Under the pieces are notes generated by a model. It ran no database searches, had not been told where the DNA came from, and saw only the letters and a program-made list of their open reading frames with translations. 64,000 nucleotides of DNA from Branchiostoma floridae (Eukaryota > Chordata > Leptocardii > Amphioxiformes > Branchiostomatidae): the NCBI RefSeq assembly GCF_000003815.2, contig NC_049983.1, positions 13,770,240 to 13,834,239 on the forward strand. Direction: 5' to 3'. Made by a program: the position numbers and the translations under genes. Below, piece after piece: positions 10,736 through 24,500 of the stretch (positions are counted from its first letter, which is position 1; the number at the start of each line of letters is the position of its first letter).

Positions 10736-13700
10736 ATGAAGGTTCTGCTGCTTTTGTTTACCATCACTGTAGCTTCTGCCGTTACGCGCTTTGATGGGTA
10801 AGTGATATATTCTTTCTTCACATCGAAATCGGTTTTTACCTATTTCCTCATGGAAAGTAGCATATATCAAGTACATATGCCATTGACCCGTTTTTGTATC
10901 CCATTCCCAGCTATAAAGGCCGAAGCCTGATTGACTAGATGCTGCATGTAGTAACTATTAGTAGTAACTATAGTAACTAGTAGTTAGCTGCATAAGGGTA
11001 GTTTGTGAGAACGGTATCAGATTCCGGTGAGGGAGTGTCCCTTTTTTTCACTTTTTCACCCCAGAGAACAAGTGCTGCGAGTTATTCCTCAAGATGAGAG
11101 CCAACTTCAGGAACTGGCGAAGCTGGCGATGACAGACGTCAGGGTCGGTACTTAAGGTCCTACAGTTCTTAATGATGTCACGTTACACTATTTCACCGCA
11201 CTTCATATCCGGAGTTCTTGATTCTTTTTCTTTGTTTCCTCCATGAGCGCATTTGTATTAAAATGAACCTTGTTCGACTATTTGTTCGTTGGTCGGTTGG
11301 CCATTTATTAATCGATTTTACGTTGTGTAATATAGCCGATTCTGTCTATTTTGTTTGGCTGAATACGTGAGCTAAGATGAAGAAACTTTGTAACATTTCA
11401 GCTGGATTTCTGGAAAAGCCCAGGTGGGCTGTTCCGTCCTGTGGATGTGCGTGTGCCCAAGAACTTCCTCATGCACATCAAGAACCTGTTGGGTAATACT
11501 GGAATACAGTACACGGTAGGGGACAAGAGATCTATTGAATAAACAAAGACGAATGTTTTTGATATATCGATCGAAATACGTGTACAATTATGTAATCTTG
11601 TAAATAAAACGCCATGAAAGGTACAAGAAAGTCAAGCACTTCGGAAATGCTCCTTTTGAGATATTTATCTGTCATCCCAAAAAGCTTTGGAGAGGATTAG
11701 GGTCCGAGAAAATCACATATTTCGGTACTGCAGCGGGGGTATGTTATCCGGGAGTTTGACCCTTTGTTATCTTGTGACTAACCAGGTGATGATCGACGAC
11801 CTTCAACAACTTATCAACAACCAAACGTCAACTTCGATCCCCAACGAGTTTGACTTCGATCAATACAACAGTTATGAGGATGTAGGTACAGTAGGATACG
11901 AACTTTCAAGTATTTTGCTGTATTCAATTATGACTATTGGTCATAACTCTACTAGTAAACCTAACAAGCAACATGTACGGCGTAGTCCGATGGTCAAGCT
12001 TATCTATTGTTTACGGTGGTGTTCATGGAGGCGCTTATTTTTTTAACTTCTATTTGACGTTTTTGAGAAAAAATTCACGCCCAACGCAAAAAAAGTGGTC
12101 TATAATCACCAAACATTACCAACACAGATATGTAGATGAACGTTCATGCTGATATGTAAGAATGCTTGGTGTGTGTCAAGGTATGTTTTTGTTTGACTTG
12201 TATACTAGATGTCCCTCAGTCTGTAAAGGGGTTTTCGTTTTTGTCTATGGCTAGACGTAACTGACATTGATTTTGACACTGTGGCTAATCTGCCATGCTC
12301 ACCTTCTACTGACAGATCAATGCGCAGCTGCAGGACTTCACTGATAAGTACAGCAGTCTGACTACTCTCATCAAGATCGGCGTCTCGCACGAGTCCCGAG
12401 ATATCTACGCTATTAGGGTATACCTTTCGCTTGTTTACACACTTCCTTGGTTTCTTGCAACTGTGGATATGAGTACTGCGAGTTTGCTGTTGTTATCATG
12501 ACTGTACTAGCTGATTCATGGTAGAGCTTTGCAACGCATTGGTTCGTGATACAGTCCTCATAAACAAAGATCTGTTTAACATTTCGTCTGTGTTACAGCC
12601 GATTGTTATTTCATCGAGTAATACCTAATAAAAGTATAGACACACAAGGTACATATTATTTAGTTGTCATAGGCTATTGTCATAGTATGAATCAATGAAT
12701 GAATGAATTTTATCAACGTGTCATGCGTAGAACGCCCAGCCCACGTGGGCTTATAAGACACACACAATACAAATCATAATTGAACAAAGGATATTATAAC
12801 ATAAAAGACCGTCAGGAACATAATCGGTATCGGGTAACAGCCATAATCACCAAAATTAAACCATCAAACAAGTAAATCGATGTGTGCTTGCAATTTCATT
12901 TTCACGTTTCTGCAAAGGATACGAACCCTAGACGTTTTCATCAAAGTAGATAACTTAAGACTTATCAAATCCTGTATCATCACACAGGTGGGGAGTGCTG
13001 GTACCAACAAACCCGCCATTTTCCTGGAGGGACAGATCCACGCCCGGGAATGGATCGTGTCTGCCACGCTGCTCTACAACATCAAGTTCGTAAGTACAGG
13101 TTCAAACCTACGAGATACTGAAAGCAAATAAGAACTTTGACATGATTATGCTTATGGTGTTAGACTTTCAGTTGTGAGCAAAGATTGACGGGCGTACATG
13201 CTGAAAATACGTCCGTTTAGTTGGGAAGGGAGCGGGCATACGGTCACACTGACGAAAGATAACGGGCGTTATCCGAATGGTCTGACCGTTTCCAAAGTCA
13301 TATCCGGTTGCTTGAGTAATTGCTATTTGGCGTATCTTATTACCTGGATGTCTAAACTTTTTCGAGACTTGAGTGAATGTTTGAAAGCATTACCAAAGCG
13401 AATATATATTTCCCTTGTAGTTGCTGGAAGGTTACGGTACGGAGGACCGCATCACTAAACTGATGGACGAAGTGGACTTTTACTTCCTTCCAGTCGCCAA
13501 CCCGGACGGATACGTCTACACACGGACTACTGTAAGACATAGATTTGGTTGTGTCAACGATATAGTTAAGTTAATTTCACTTTGTTTTATCTTATGTGCC
13601 TTGATCAGAAGTATTGACAGACAATTAATTTTTCGTCTCTCCACAGAACCGAATGTGGCGTAAAACTCGGTCCGGTCCAATTGATGGTTGTTACGGAGTG

Positions 13701-15687
13701 GATCCCAACAGGAACTGGAATGATCATTTTGGAGGTGTGTCCTTACTCTCCAAGCGAAGATTCGGCTCCGGCTGTTTCTTTTTTGACGTGATTTAAACGT
13801 TTTTGTCGGGCTTTCTATTTTGTACTGCATGTATTGTCCTCTCTTCCTTTGGAGGTGACCGCTATCAACCAGCTGATAATTCTGTGACTTTTATTCATGC
13901 CTACCGGTTGGTCCACACTGCCTAAATCACGTCAAAAACAGCCAGAGCCGATCATCTTCTTGAAGAGTAGCGTGCTCTATATAAATAAGTGTGCCCTATA
14001 CATTTGGAATAAAATTTAGGACGAAATCGTTTAGATTTAGTCGTAATGCACTGTCTTATCTTTGCTTCTGTCAATGACAATTTAGGCCAAACACTGCCAA
14101 GAACATGCCGTTTGTCATTAAGAGAAACTTTATCTTCCTCTTCAAATGACGTGTTCTTGATTTCCCAGACCCTGGTGCCAGCAACAACCCCTGCTCAGAC
14201 ACCTACCACGGACCCAGCGCCTTCTCCGAGGTCGAGACAAAGTCACTGTCAAACTGGGTTTTGGAGAACGGCAAAAACATCAAGGCGTACCTGGCCGTCC
14301 ACTCCTACTCCGAGATGTGGATGAGTCCGTACGGCTGGACCCGTGACCTACCTCCGGACTACGAGGACCAGGTTTACTACGTTTACTTGCACCCAATTCC
14401 GTTGATCCGTTTCGAATTCCATCTCTTGACCACTACGAAATAACTAGCTCTCCAGTTATGAAATTTTGTTGGTTTTACTGTGTTCTGCAGTGTACCAGGT
14501 CCTACAGATATTATAGGTGTTTAACTCTTTACTATCTTTTTACAATGGCTGATTTTTGTGGCCGAGTAACTGCGGTCTTTCCCCCTGTAGAATGACCTTG
14601 GTGGGAAGGCCGTTAGCGCCATAAGGGAAGTGCATGGACTGAATTTTAAGCATGGATCTATCGCCGACGTCATCTGTAAGTACAATAAAGGGCACAACAC
14701 ACAAGTTTTATGAAATACTTATAGTTGTGTTTATTTTGTCCTATCCAGAGCCTGCTGTCGACGTCTGTCTGGCAACGTTTTACTCTTTTTGATGGTATCG
14801 ATTATGCTTCTCCACAAGAGCAGAAACTAGGACGACGTGTTTATGTTTTAAGCAAACAGTTCCTGAACTTAAGCAGCTATATAAACTTTTCAGACGATAG
14901 GAAAAAAAAAGGTTTGTTAGTATAATTCTCTAAATAGTTCTAATATTTGACCACAACGTTGTCGAACAGTTCTGTCTTTTCATGTGCGAGTGTGATATAT
15001 CACGTGTTTGGTACTTTGTTTCAGACGTTACGTCAGGGAACAGCGCGGACTGGGCCTACACCGAGGCGGGCATCAAGTACGCCTACGCCATCGAGCTGCG
15101 CGACAAGGGGCGGTACGGCTTCGTGCTGCCTCCCGACCAGATCAAGCCTTCAGCCGAAGAGTTCTTCGCAGCGCTTCTGGTCAGTATCTCGAAATGTGGA
15201 AAGCAAACAAGCAATGCACATCACATTTATATTCATACAAACGGGACAATTATGTCTAGAGAAGAACGTGTCAGTGACTTGAAGATGTCATCAAGTTTCT
15301 GTTGTAGATGCATGGGCAAACTTTAACTTAACTTTTTTTTCTTTTCGGTATTTGTCCCAGAACTCAGATGTTCTGGGTTCGAATCCTGCCATGCTACCGA
15401 TCTTGTGCCCTTGGGAAAAGCGCTTTAATGGCACGACTCTCCTCACTCCATCCAGGTGTAAAATGGGTGACTGACTTAGGTTGGGAACGTAAATTCGTGA
15501 AGGGCGGTGGAAGGTATTGGGATGGGCTCCTTCCAATGCTGTGCCGGAAACATAGCGGATAACAAATCACTGGCCCACAGACTATATGACTACCTTCACT
15601 ACTACCGTTTTGATAGCTGGATTTTGACTGACGTTTTATTCATTCTAGGTGGTGGCCGAGCATATCGCTATTGAGTTCTATACCTGA
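10736..15687 (+). CDS. Pro-carboxypeptidase A/B-type, M14A, tandem copy 2
   Basis: Twelve exons: 10736-10797, 11065-11143, 11402-11515, 11786-11881, 12316-12417, 12988-13089, 13421-13531, 13647-13734, 14169-14371, 14591-14675, 15025-15179, 15649-15687, giving 411 aa. Nine of the first eleven exons... in fact all of exons 1-7 and 9-11 have exactly the lengths of copy 1; exon 8 is 18 nt shorter (six residues missing before the Cys of DGCYG) and exon 12 is 6 nt longer. Signal peptide at 1-15. Zinc ligands H169, E172 (HAREW) and H296 (HSYS); PNRNW present; catalytic Y348 and E371. The residue equal to bovine 255 is Ala355, against Cys in copy 1, so the two enzymes may differ in preference. Donor of intron 9 (GTTTAC) is weak. 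The pair clearly arose by tandem duplication. Confidence 0.96.
15365..15560 (+). mobile_element. SINE fragment (tRNA-derived) in intron 11
   Basis: A pol III B-box-like GGTTCGAATCC (15376-15386) is followed by ACCGATCTTGTGCCCTTGGG, which recurs in the complete SINE at 60738. The A-box end is missing and the 3' part diverges, so this is a decayed or 5'-truncated copy. It lies in the last intron of carboxypeptidase gene 2. Confidence 0.75.
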
Positions 15688-18112
15688 GTTCTGGCATGGC
15701 TCTGGACAAGACGTGGTGCATCACGTACCTCATCATACAGAAGATTTAAAAAATCCTATCGACCAGAGGGTTTATCCATTTTGTCCAGAACTACTAGAAG
15801 ACGAATATAGATTTTTGATTGTATGTCCCAAATATCCAGAACTGATAGAGGACGAATATAAATGTATGATTGCATGTCCCAAATATTCTGATATACGTCA
15901 TTCATCGTGCACAAGGCTATCATCTTATATACATGTACAAGGACTCATCACAATGGTTTAAATATCAAATTTAAGTACAAAATGACATGTGACAACCCCT
16001 GCATGGTATACATGGAAGCTTTAGATGTTAGAAATTCCTCCAATAATTGTAAAAGTCCATACTCATCCCATACTACACACTCTTTGTATTACTTTAGTTA
16101 ATATTAGTCCTATGGGACTGCAGTCATGTACCATTAGATGTCATTCTTTGTACCTTGTACAATTGATATGCAATTATAAGTTATATCTCCCTTTCTCTAT
16201 AAAGCATCTACTTTATCAGACAAAGCTTAGTGCTTTAGCTTTAACAATATGGGTATGATGTAAACTACGAATGCAGAAAATGTTGAAACGTCTTGTTTTT
16301 TAACTTGGTGTCAAATTGAATTATTTAACATTTGTAGTGAACTCACAACCAGCCAGCTTCAACTTTGATTTTGCGACAAGATTCCATAAAACACAAACTC
16401 CGCGAAGTAATTATGGTATTTACGGTGTGGGCTGAAGTGTTTGATACCCACTTTGACATGCCAAATTTCACACAAAACTAGGCAGTCTCGTTTCAGACAA
16501 AGGGTGTAGCAAACTAACATCTATCTTCGTTTTTATGAGGTCACTACGTCCTATTGTTCAGTTTCAGAAGATGATGTGGCATAACTCCCCAAAACTGGCA
16601 ATATTGGTGCGCGGATGCCATTCATAAGATTATGTCAGGGTGGTCTTATACTGAACAGTACAGGGCATGGATCTTCACATTGTGTCTTGACTTGAAAGTT
16701 CCTCAGCAGTCCATTACAAGATTTACTCCTAACGTAATTGGTACGATTGGTGGTTTTAATGATGGTTGATGGACCCCATGCGGCGTGTTGGTACCGCCCA
16801 GCTCCGGGGTGCACCGTGTTGCCGGGGGCCAAGCTAATTACTTCGTCAGTTTTGCGCCATGTCTTGCCTGAGGGGGCCACACAAGGTCATGCCACACGGG
16901 GAGGGGAGGGGGGCAGCTTGATTGGTTTCTGAAGCGGCAGTAGTGCACCTGTTCAGCACCCAGCAGTCTTCCGTGGGACCGCTTCTAGGGCCGTTATGTG
17001 AGGCCGGCCTTGTCAGGGACATTCCGTGTGAATACGTTTATGTCAACTTTCGTAACGGATCAAGTAGAGTTTTTCTTTCTTTCTAGAGAGACCATCTAAG
17101 TTATTGTCTCATCTCTCTAACTAGTCAAACTTAGGTTAAGTATGTTGATCTGATTGCTGTTGAACTTAATTCATGACTTCTTCCTACATAAGAAGACGGT
17201 TTGTGCGATCGCAGCATACATCTGCATAGTCTGACTCCCGCCACGCTTTCTCATGACCCCAGGTGTATGGTGCGTTATTCCTGTTGCCACCATAAAAATA
17301 CTAAAAAGTTACTAATATCATTTCAGATTTCCCCATATCCCATATTTGCAGTAAGTTCACTTTCCCCCAAGACAAAACTGTAGGTCCATCCACTATTGTT
17401 TTACTAAACTTGCAAGTTAATAGACATGTCTTCAGATAGAATTCCTTGTACATGTACATGTATGTGCAATTTGTGCCAGAAGCCAGAGTCTTAACGCCGC
17501 TATGACTTGAGAACCTTCCTACACCTGGGTTGAATCAAAGCGGTTTAGCCGCACACACACCACTTCTACTGTGGGGATTTCTTCCGGTGAGCTAAGTCTT
17601 CAATCTTCGGACTTTTCTGGGCAGGGGGTCCGAACACAATCAGAACATGGCATCAAGGTAACTTTCCCTCCCCCATGTTTTGGAGATAGAAATCCACAAA
17701 CTGCTGTGCGGTGCCAACGACCCTTCGAAGGGGAGGAACGGAACGAACTGGAAAGTAATACTTTGCTGAGACTGTACATGTGTGTGCCGTGTAGGACTCA
17801 AAGGGGAAGTCTTGGACTTGCTCGCGTACACACGCGCAGATGAACGCACACACGTTGGCACGCACACACGTGCGCACACACACACACACATACTGACACA
17901 CACTCGATCGCACGCACACGCACATTTAATGCGATTGCAACACACTCTATATGATAGACAACTGACTACAGGCGTCCTCTCCGCTATCTCGGCCACACTG
18001 TGATCTACACGGAAACATGGTAAATCATTCAGGTACTTTTGCATTTATAAGTGACGTTGCCACTTGTGCTATACCACAAATCACATAGCCCATTAAACAA
18101 CACAGATCAAAA
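15688..18112. other. Intergenic region, carboxypeptidase 2 to Wnt7 (tail to tail)
   Basis: No gene recognised. A near-duplicate of about 50 bp (TCCAGAACTA/TAGA.GACGAATATA) occurs at 15784-15832 and 15835-15882. A (CA)n-rich tract with alternating purine-pyrimidine bases lies at about 17825-17925. The poly(A) site of gene 2 was not identified with confidence. Confidence 0.6.
17825..17925. repeat. (CA)n/(CG)-interrupted microsatellite
   Basis: Alternating CA dinucleotides with CG interruptions (ACACACACGTGCGCACACAC and similar). Such tracts can adopt Z-DNA. It lies downstream of the Wnt7 poly(A) signal. Confidence 0.8.
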
Positions 18113-18118
18113 TTTATT
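18113..18118 (-). terminator. Candidate poly(A) signal of Wnt7
   Basis: AATAAA on the minus strand, about 410 bp after the Wnt7 stop codon. It is the first perfect hexamer I found downstream. Confidence 0.5.
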
Positions 18119-18527
18119 CATCTGGTAAGGGGCTGTTTTCTTTCTCACTGTGGCTTAATAGAGCTAATTTAACTATTCCTATACCTACAAAGGAGAATTG
18201 CTTCAACGAGTCGCACGAAACAGATTCACTTCGAACGTCGAGACTCTTGACGCTTGACCCTACGGAACTGCACAACATCTTCTTTTATATACAAAATAAT
18301 ATCCATTGGATTCAGCCTCACAGAAATACGAGTTCATTCTTACCACTGGAAGTACGTCCATCAGTAGGAAGCTATATTACATCCATATTGTCGCTTCACT
18401 GTACACTATAGGAACTTTGGGCGATCAAGTCCAACTTTCTTGTCAACATATCATGATTGTTCTGTGAAGGTGACCAATAATCTATGACGCCAGTTTGGTC
18501 AAATCATTTGCAACGTCATGGTCGTGA

Positions 18528-21500
18528 TTATTTGCAGGTGTACTCCTCGGTCCGCTCACTGCACTGGTTACACTTGACGTAACAGCACCAGTGGAACTTA
18601 CAGTTACATTGCCACGTCTTGACGAACTGGTGCGTGTTGTAGCCCCTCCCGCAGCACATCAGGTCACACCCGTCCTGGTACGGGCTGGTCCGGTTGCACC
18701 TCCGTCCGTGTGTCCCGAGCGACCCTGTTGCCTCGTCACGCTCGCAATAGTTCGGTGACCCGCGCAGGTACACCAGGGAAATCTCGCGAGGTTTCTCGAA
18801 GGTCCGAGAATTTTTCAGTTTCAGAAACGTCGGTCTTCGCGTACGCCTGGCGCGAACGGCCTCCACGAGCTGGGCATCGTGGTGGTACTTCTCCTTCAGG
18901 ATGTTGCCGACTTCTCGGAACCGTGGGAGAGTAATCCAACATGTCTTCATGGTGCAGGAGCCTGAGACACCGTGGCACTTACACTCCAGACGGGTGTGCT
19001 GGTCAATCACCTACAGGGGAGAACACCAGGCGTTAGACAGCAGAGAAGAGGACAGCAGTAAATTGTTTTGTTAAACCTAAAACAGTTGGAGCAATTGTGT
19101 TGCCACACGGTTGCCCGAGATCATCTGAGTGTTCTTGATCAAAGAGTACATCTTTATGAAATGTTGAAAGACGTCTATTGTTGCTCCAGTATGTGATATC
19201 CCTAAATACAAAGCAAAGACTATCATTTCAACCAATTGTGACATCGCCTACATAAAAGCATAAAAAATGCATTTTGCGATACTTTTTTTTATGAAGCAAA
19301 AGAACAGCGTAGTTAACGTTGCATACAGCGTGCCAAAAACGGCATCAGGCTCACAACAAAGCAACAAACTATGACAGCAGTATTTAATACGTCACACCTT
19401 ACATTACGATTACAGGACACAAAGAAAGGGAACTATCTGCATTCTACGCGAAATTTTGAACCAAAATGTTGTATACACCTTCCTACCAGCCTCATTGTTG
19501 TGGAGGTTCATCAGGGCCCGCGCGTTCTGCTCCACCTCCCGGGCGTCCACGAACTTCTTGCAGAAGCGGAGCCCGTACTTGACGTCGGCGGAGCAGCCGC
19601 CCCACTTCCAGCCCTCGTCGTTCAGGTCGCCCTCTTTCGTGCGATCACAGCCGCAGTCAGAGATGTTACCCTGGCTGGAACAGTAGCACATGATGGTTAG
19701 ACACATGGCGGGATGACAGAAAGGTTTACCATGGAAGCTCTGCTCTGCCAATACCTGAGGAAAGTATTGTTATCTACGCAACTCTGTTCAAGGAAGGTTG
19801 ACAAGAGAACCTCATTGCTCTATCATGTTTATCATAATTCTATAGCTAGTTGAGCAAAAGCTGAAATTCTGTCTTGAGGATTAGACGAATGGGGGAAAAT
19901 AGCATTAACAAGACTTTGAACTTATTTGTGACATCCAACAGTCCTCGCCTCAAACATGCTTTGACTACAAATAACAAACTTGGCCTCTCAAGTGTATCAA
20001 CATATGTTATTTGTTGAAATGATAAAGACAAGTCCCGTTTTAGAGAAGAGCGTAAACTACGTATAACCTTCGGGACTGCAACTTTCGTGTCTGCAGAGGG
20101 AAATGCGGGAAGAGTTGCCTACCTGCAGGCTGTGACGATAGCGTGCACTAGCGCCGCCGAGCTGATGGCGTACGTAAAGGCAGCTTCCTTGCTTCCTGCA
20201 CGGAACATAGAAAACAATATACGTTTATATTGACTTCACTTGATATCTCTTAACGGTTCATCTTTCTTTACTTTTCTTTACAAATCATTACTTTATAATT
20301 TTATCAGTCAAGAAATCGTTCTGACATCAACAATATGTAACACAGTTCAACCAAGGCGCCATGTGGTCAAGTTTTCTTCAGTACGATTCCATTGACATTT
20401 TACCCAAAATTCAAACTTAAAAATCGCCCCACGTAGGATACTTTTTCCCTAGCTTTCTTATTATCGTATCACTAAGTGTTAGCTGTGTTTCCATTGTTAA
20501 ACAGTACAGTCAAAGGATTGTTCGTCTTTGACCAAATATTATGCCTTTGGCACCATGAGATCAGTGTCTACAATAAACCTGGCAAGCGCACATCGCGCGC
20601 TGCTTCGACTCGCTCCTCCAACAAAACAACGTCTGAAGTCTGGAGAAAATTGTGTGGGAGGGAAAGGTCTTGTGTTTTTAACCTCGACCCGGAGAGATTC
20701 ATCGTGTACTTGCTGTCCGCGAGGTATAAAGAAGACATTACACACTGTAAGGCCGTCTCCAGGGCCGAGCGTGTCATCCGCGAAACAATCCCTCTCAACA
20801 GATGCGGAGGAAATGAAAAATCGACGTCTTTGTCGCCAAAACAAACATGCACCACAAGTAAAGTTGGCTAAAATACTCTCTTCAGTAGGTCGGGGGCAAG
20901 TGAGGTGAGTAGGTCCTGTGAGTTAGCAAACTGAGGGGAGAGCCAACTGCGTTACCCGAACAAACGACAATGTTGCCTCTTTTAGTGGATGTTTGTTCTA
21001 CCCCTTCTGCAAACATCTGTGAACCGATGAAGAAATTTTATCTGAAGAAGGCTCTGTGAGCAGTGCAAATAGTTTACGTTCTTCTGAGCTTGGAAGAAAT
21101 TGACAATGTCTTTAAGAAGATTATCATAAGGGCCTAGAGAAATAGGATTTGGATTTCCTTTAATTGGTTAGCGCTACGGCTTAGCGCAGCTGTGGCTGCC
21201 AAGTTACTGACATCGGCGCGCTATCCCAGGGAAAACCGAAAAATGTGATCTCACCAAGATAGCTAGTAGCACATTGCACCCCTGTGTTATTATGCAAAAC
21301 ATGGCCTACGGTTTTGAGACTAGGTCAGTAGTCTGGTGTACGAGTTAAATGATTAACTCATTCGACGTTTGAAGAAGTGAAGGCGAAGAGTACCGCAAAA
21401 TGGAAAATGTCCACGGTGATTCGACTTGGAGGTTTGAGTGAGAAAATGGACCGTCTGCGATGATTCTAAGTTCGCGACTAAAACTGGCATGCAGGGTTTT

Positions 21501-24500
21501 ACTGTTTAAGATGAAATGTTCCCGTGAAAACCGCGAACATGAAACCACGGCGAATATATCCCCTCGTACCATGGAACCAAAGGTTTTGTTCCATGCTTGT
21601 ACATGGTATGGTGTACACGCGGCGTCCGTTTCATATGGATCCACAACTCCCACCTGCCACACACCTGTCGCACGACTGAAAGGGAAAGTTTGACGGCGGC
21701 ACGTGAAGAATGCAACCATCTTCCACTTGCACTCGGAAAGAGGGAAGTACTAAAGGGTGTGTGTCATGTTCTTTAAACCAAGAACCTCTCAAGCGATCGC
21801 GAAGAGTACAAGCGGGAAAAGTTTGACAGTAGGTAAGGTAGGGAAAACAGGAGGTACCAGGTGCACTGCTACATTGGTAGTTCACACGCACATTAGTTTG
21901 TTGATCGATTCGTCTGTCAACACGTTGTTCTTTTCCTGGGCGATGATATCACGGATTAGCCTTGTCAACATCACCCGGGGGAATGTGAAGTGGGGACAGC
22001 CGACACTTCTCCGTCACGCACCCCCCACGGGAGGCCACCGCTGTATTTGCGCGCAAGGTGCCGGGCTATGCCTGGAACGTCCCGCCCGTCACTCACCGCC
22101 ACTCGTAGACACATCGCCGGGTACTTGCCGCATTCTTAGCAGTTTCTCCGTCCGTCAACTTAAGACTTTAAAGTTCCAAAAGACGTTCAGGTTGCAGTTT
22201 TTGCTCAAAGATATGCCAATGGTGCGCTTAAGGGTGTGTTTGAGGTTTTAGACGAGTGGCTGTTTAAGGAGCACTACCTCTTGACAGGGACCAGGCCAAT
22301 GTCTCTAGGTGACCACAAGAACACAGAGGAATGCATGGCTTATCATGATATAACGTTAGGGCCCCTGTGTGTGGCAGATTGGAATAAACTGTTTGAACAA
22401 TCTAGCTTATAAAGCTTAAGTTATCCCGCATATACCAGGTAATCAACAGAACAGATATGGCAACGATTGGAAAAAAGGTTTCGATGATGGGAAATCTTGA
22501 CTGTGCTTTTTATAGTTTTAATGGTTGTGATTATGTCATCGTTTAAACTTGATAATGAATACTGTGTTTACCCAAGTCTTCATTGTATTTTTTATGGTTC
22601 CGTTTAGCTGAGCTTCAGAGTTTATTACTAGTAGATGTCTATAGCAGATTTTAGCGGTAAGGGTTACGTAATCTAATTGGATCTGTCAGCAATTCAAGAC
22701 GGATTTTTGTCAGAGGAAAATGCAACCCCTCCTGTCAAACATTGGATGGACCATCAATCTTCTTCATATCAGGGGAGCATGGGCAAACACTCCGCACATA
22801 GCGGGAAGTACTTAAGAGTCACTCCCAGCTTTTAATTTCACCCGCCCGCAAACCGCTATGTTCTCATGTCTGTCAACACCTCTCACTGCTGAGAGGTCGT
22901 GTGACGATCAGGGCGAGAGTGCGGAGATATTTGTACAGACACAAGTGAGAAATGTTCGGAACTCGGCACACACGCGTGGATAGAGCCCCGCGAGTCACCT
23001 TGGGATGGTTGGGCACTTATAGAGAGCAAAGAACGGCTTTGATGTACGACAGCACATGTAAGCTATTTGGTAAACTCTCTTTGGACATTGCAGTTTTTGC
23101 CTTTTGTCACACTGTCTGTGCATCATCATACCTAAAATGCTACACGATGAAACAAGTCCACATGTACTAGTATGTCTTCTCCTTTATTTACATAGAGACG
23201 TACATAGAGAAGTCATTCTCATCTTGCTGTGGGAAAGCTTAAGCGGAGACATGCGTGCTTGTGTTGGAGTACCTCCGGAAAGACCTGTCAGGTAACCTTC
23301 AGTCAGACAACCCTGAGATGACTATCACGTTTTTGTAAAGAGTCTCGCATTTTGCCCTTGCTGGGTCGTTCTACCGGCGATCGTAAACATGTGTGACAGG
23401 GCTAATAAAACAAGAACGCTTCCACACGACCCCCCGTAAATATGGCGTATAAAAATGCCAAATAATTGAAAAAAGGCCGTAACTCTCGCATTCGACCCTT
23501 GGACTTTCCAAAACAAACCAAATTCTTCTACTTTTCAATGTCTGACCTGTTGTTAGTTGTCATTTGTATATATTTGGACACGAGACAGGAGAAATCCACA
23601 TCTACCAGATGGAGCATCGGATGGATTCAACTGCGATGCTAAAACCAACGGGATTTGATTGATTGATTGACTGGTTGTCTGAATGGTTTGTTGATGTATG
23701 TATATGTATGTATTGAGCGACAGAAGGCGGTGATGGCTAGGCGGGTGGTCTCGTCCATACATCGAGCGACGGCCGCCCGTATTTTGACACCTGGTACGGA
23801 ACGCGAACTTGGCAACCCTCCTGTCAACAAGCCGTCTGCGAAACTGTCAATCACTGCTCCACGGGTCCTGGCTTCATCAAGGAAAGGTTTCAGGGCTAGG
23901 TTTGAAATAACCTCATTGGAAAATAGATCTATAACTTAAGTCATGCTGGCCAGGAAAGGGAAAACATGGCATGCTATCTTTGAAATAGGCCTCGGAAATT
24001 TCTGGATTCCTAGCTAACATATCAATCGTTCCTATGAGAGTATACTAGTAGAAACTTTGCACATGATCGAGTACTTTAGGAATGATTTTAGTCGACTGCA
24101 TTTTGTACAGTTGAAAATGAAAAGCTCAGCAAGTCTTTCCAATCGATTTGAATATAAAATGCCGTCAAGACATTGCAATTTACTTCTGTGATCATGACGC
24201 ATTCACTCGTCTACTAAGACAGGTTGTCATGTTTTATCATATTCCGGACACTACAGTTCCGTGTTTCCTTCTACGTGGCAGGAAGCCAACACTTGCTATT
24301 GGGTGAGACGAATTAGCTGCTTTGGCTGAGCACTTCCTCGCAAACTACCTCGTTCATGAAAATAATCAGTAACAGTACACAGTATACCGATCGAATTAAC
24401 TTGCCACACGTTGTTACTGTGCAGTCGGCAACTCTCTCTATCACTTAATCGTACATTGCCCTGTCAGGGGCAGTTAAAGCTTTGGCATTGGGAGATATTG

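Noticed and set aside
17640-18044. 134-codon minus-strand open frame with Cys-Val repeats
   Set aside because: Produced by the (CA)n tract; no homology or splice support.
19001-19010. Independent start of a short Wnt-like protein at 19010
   Set aside because: The codon is GTG directly after a splice acceptor; it is the first codon of Wnt7 exon 5.
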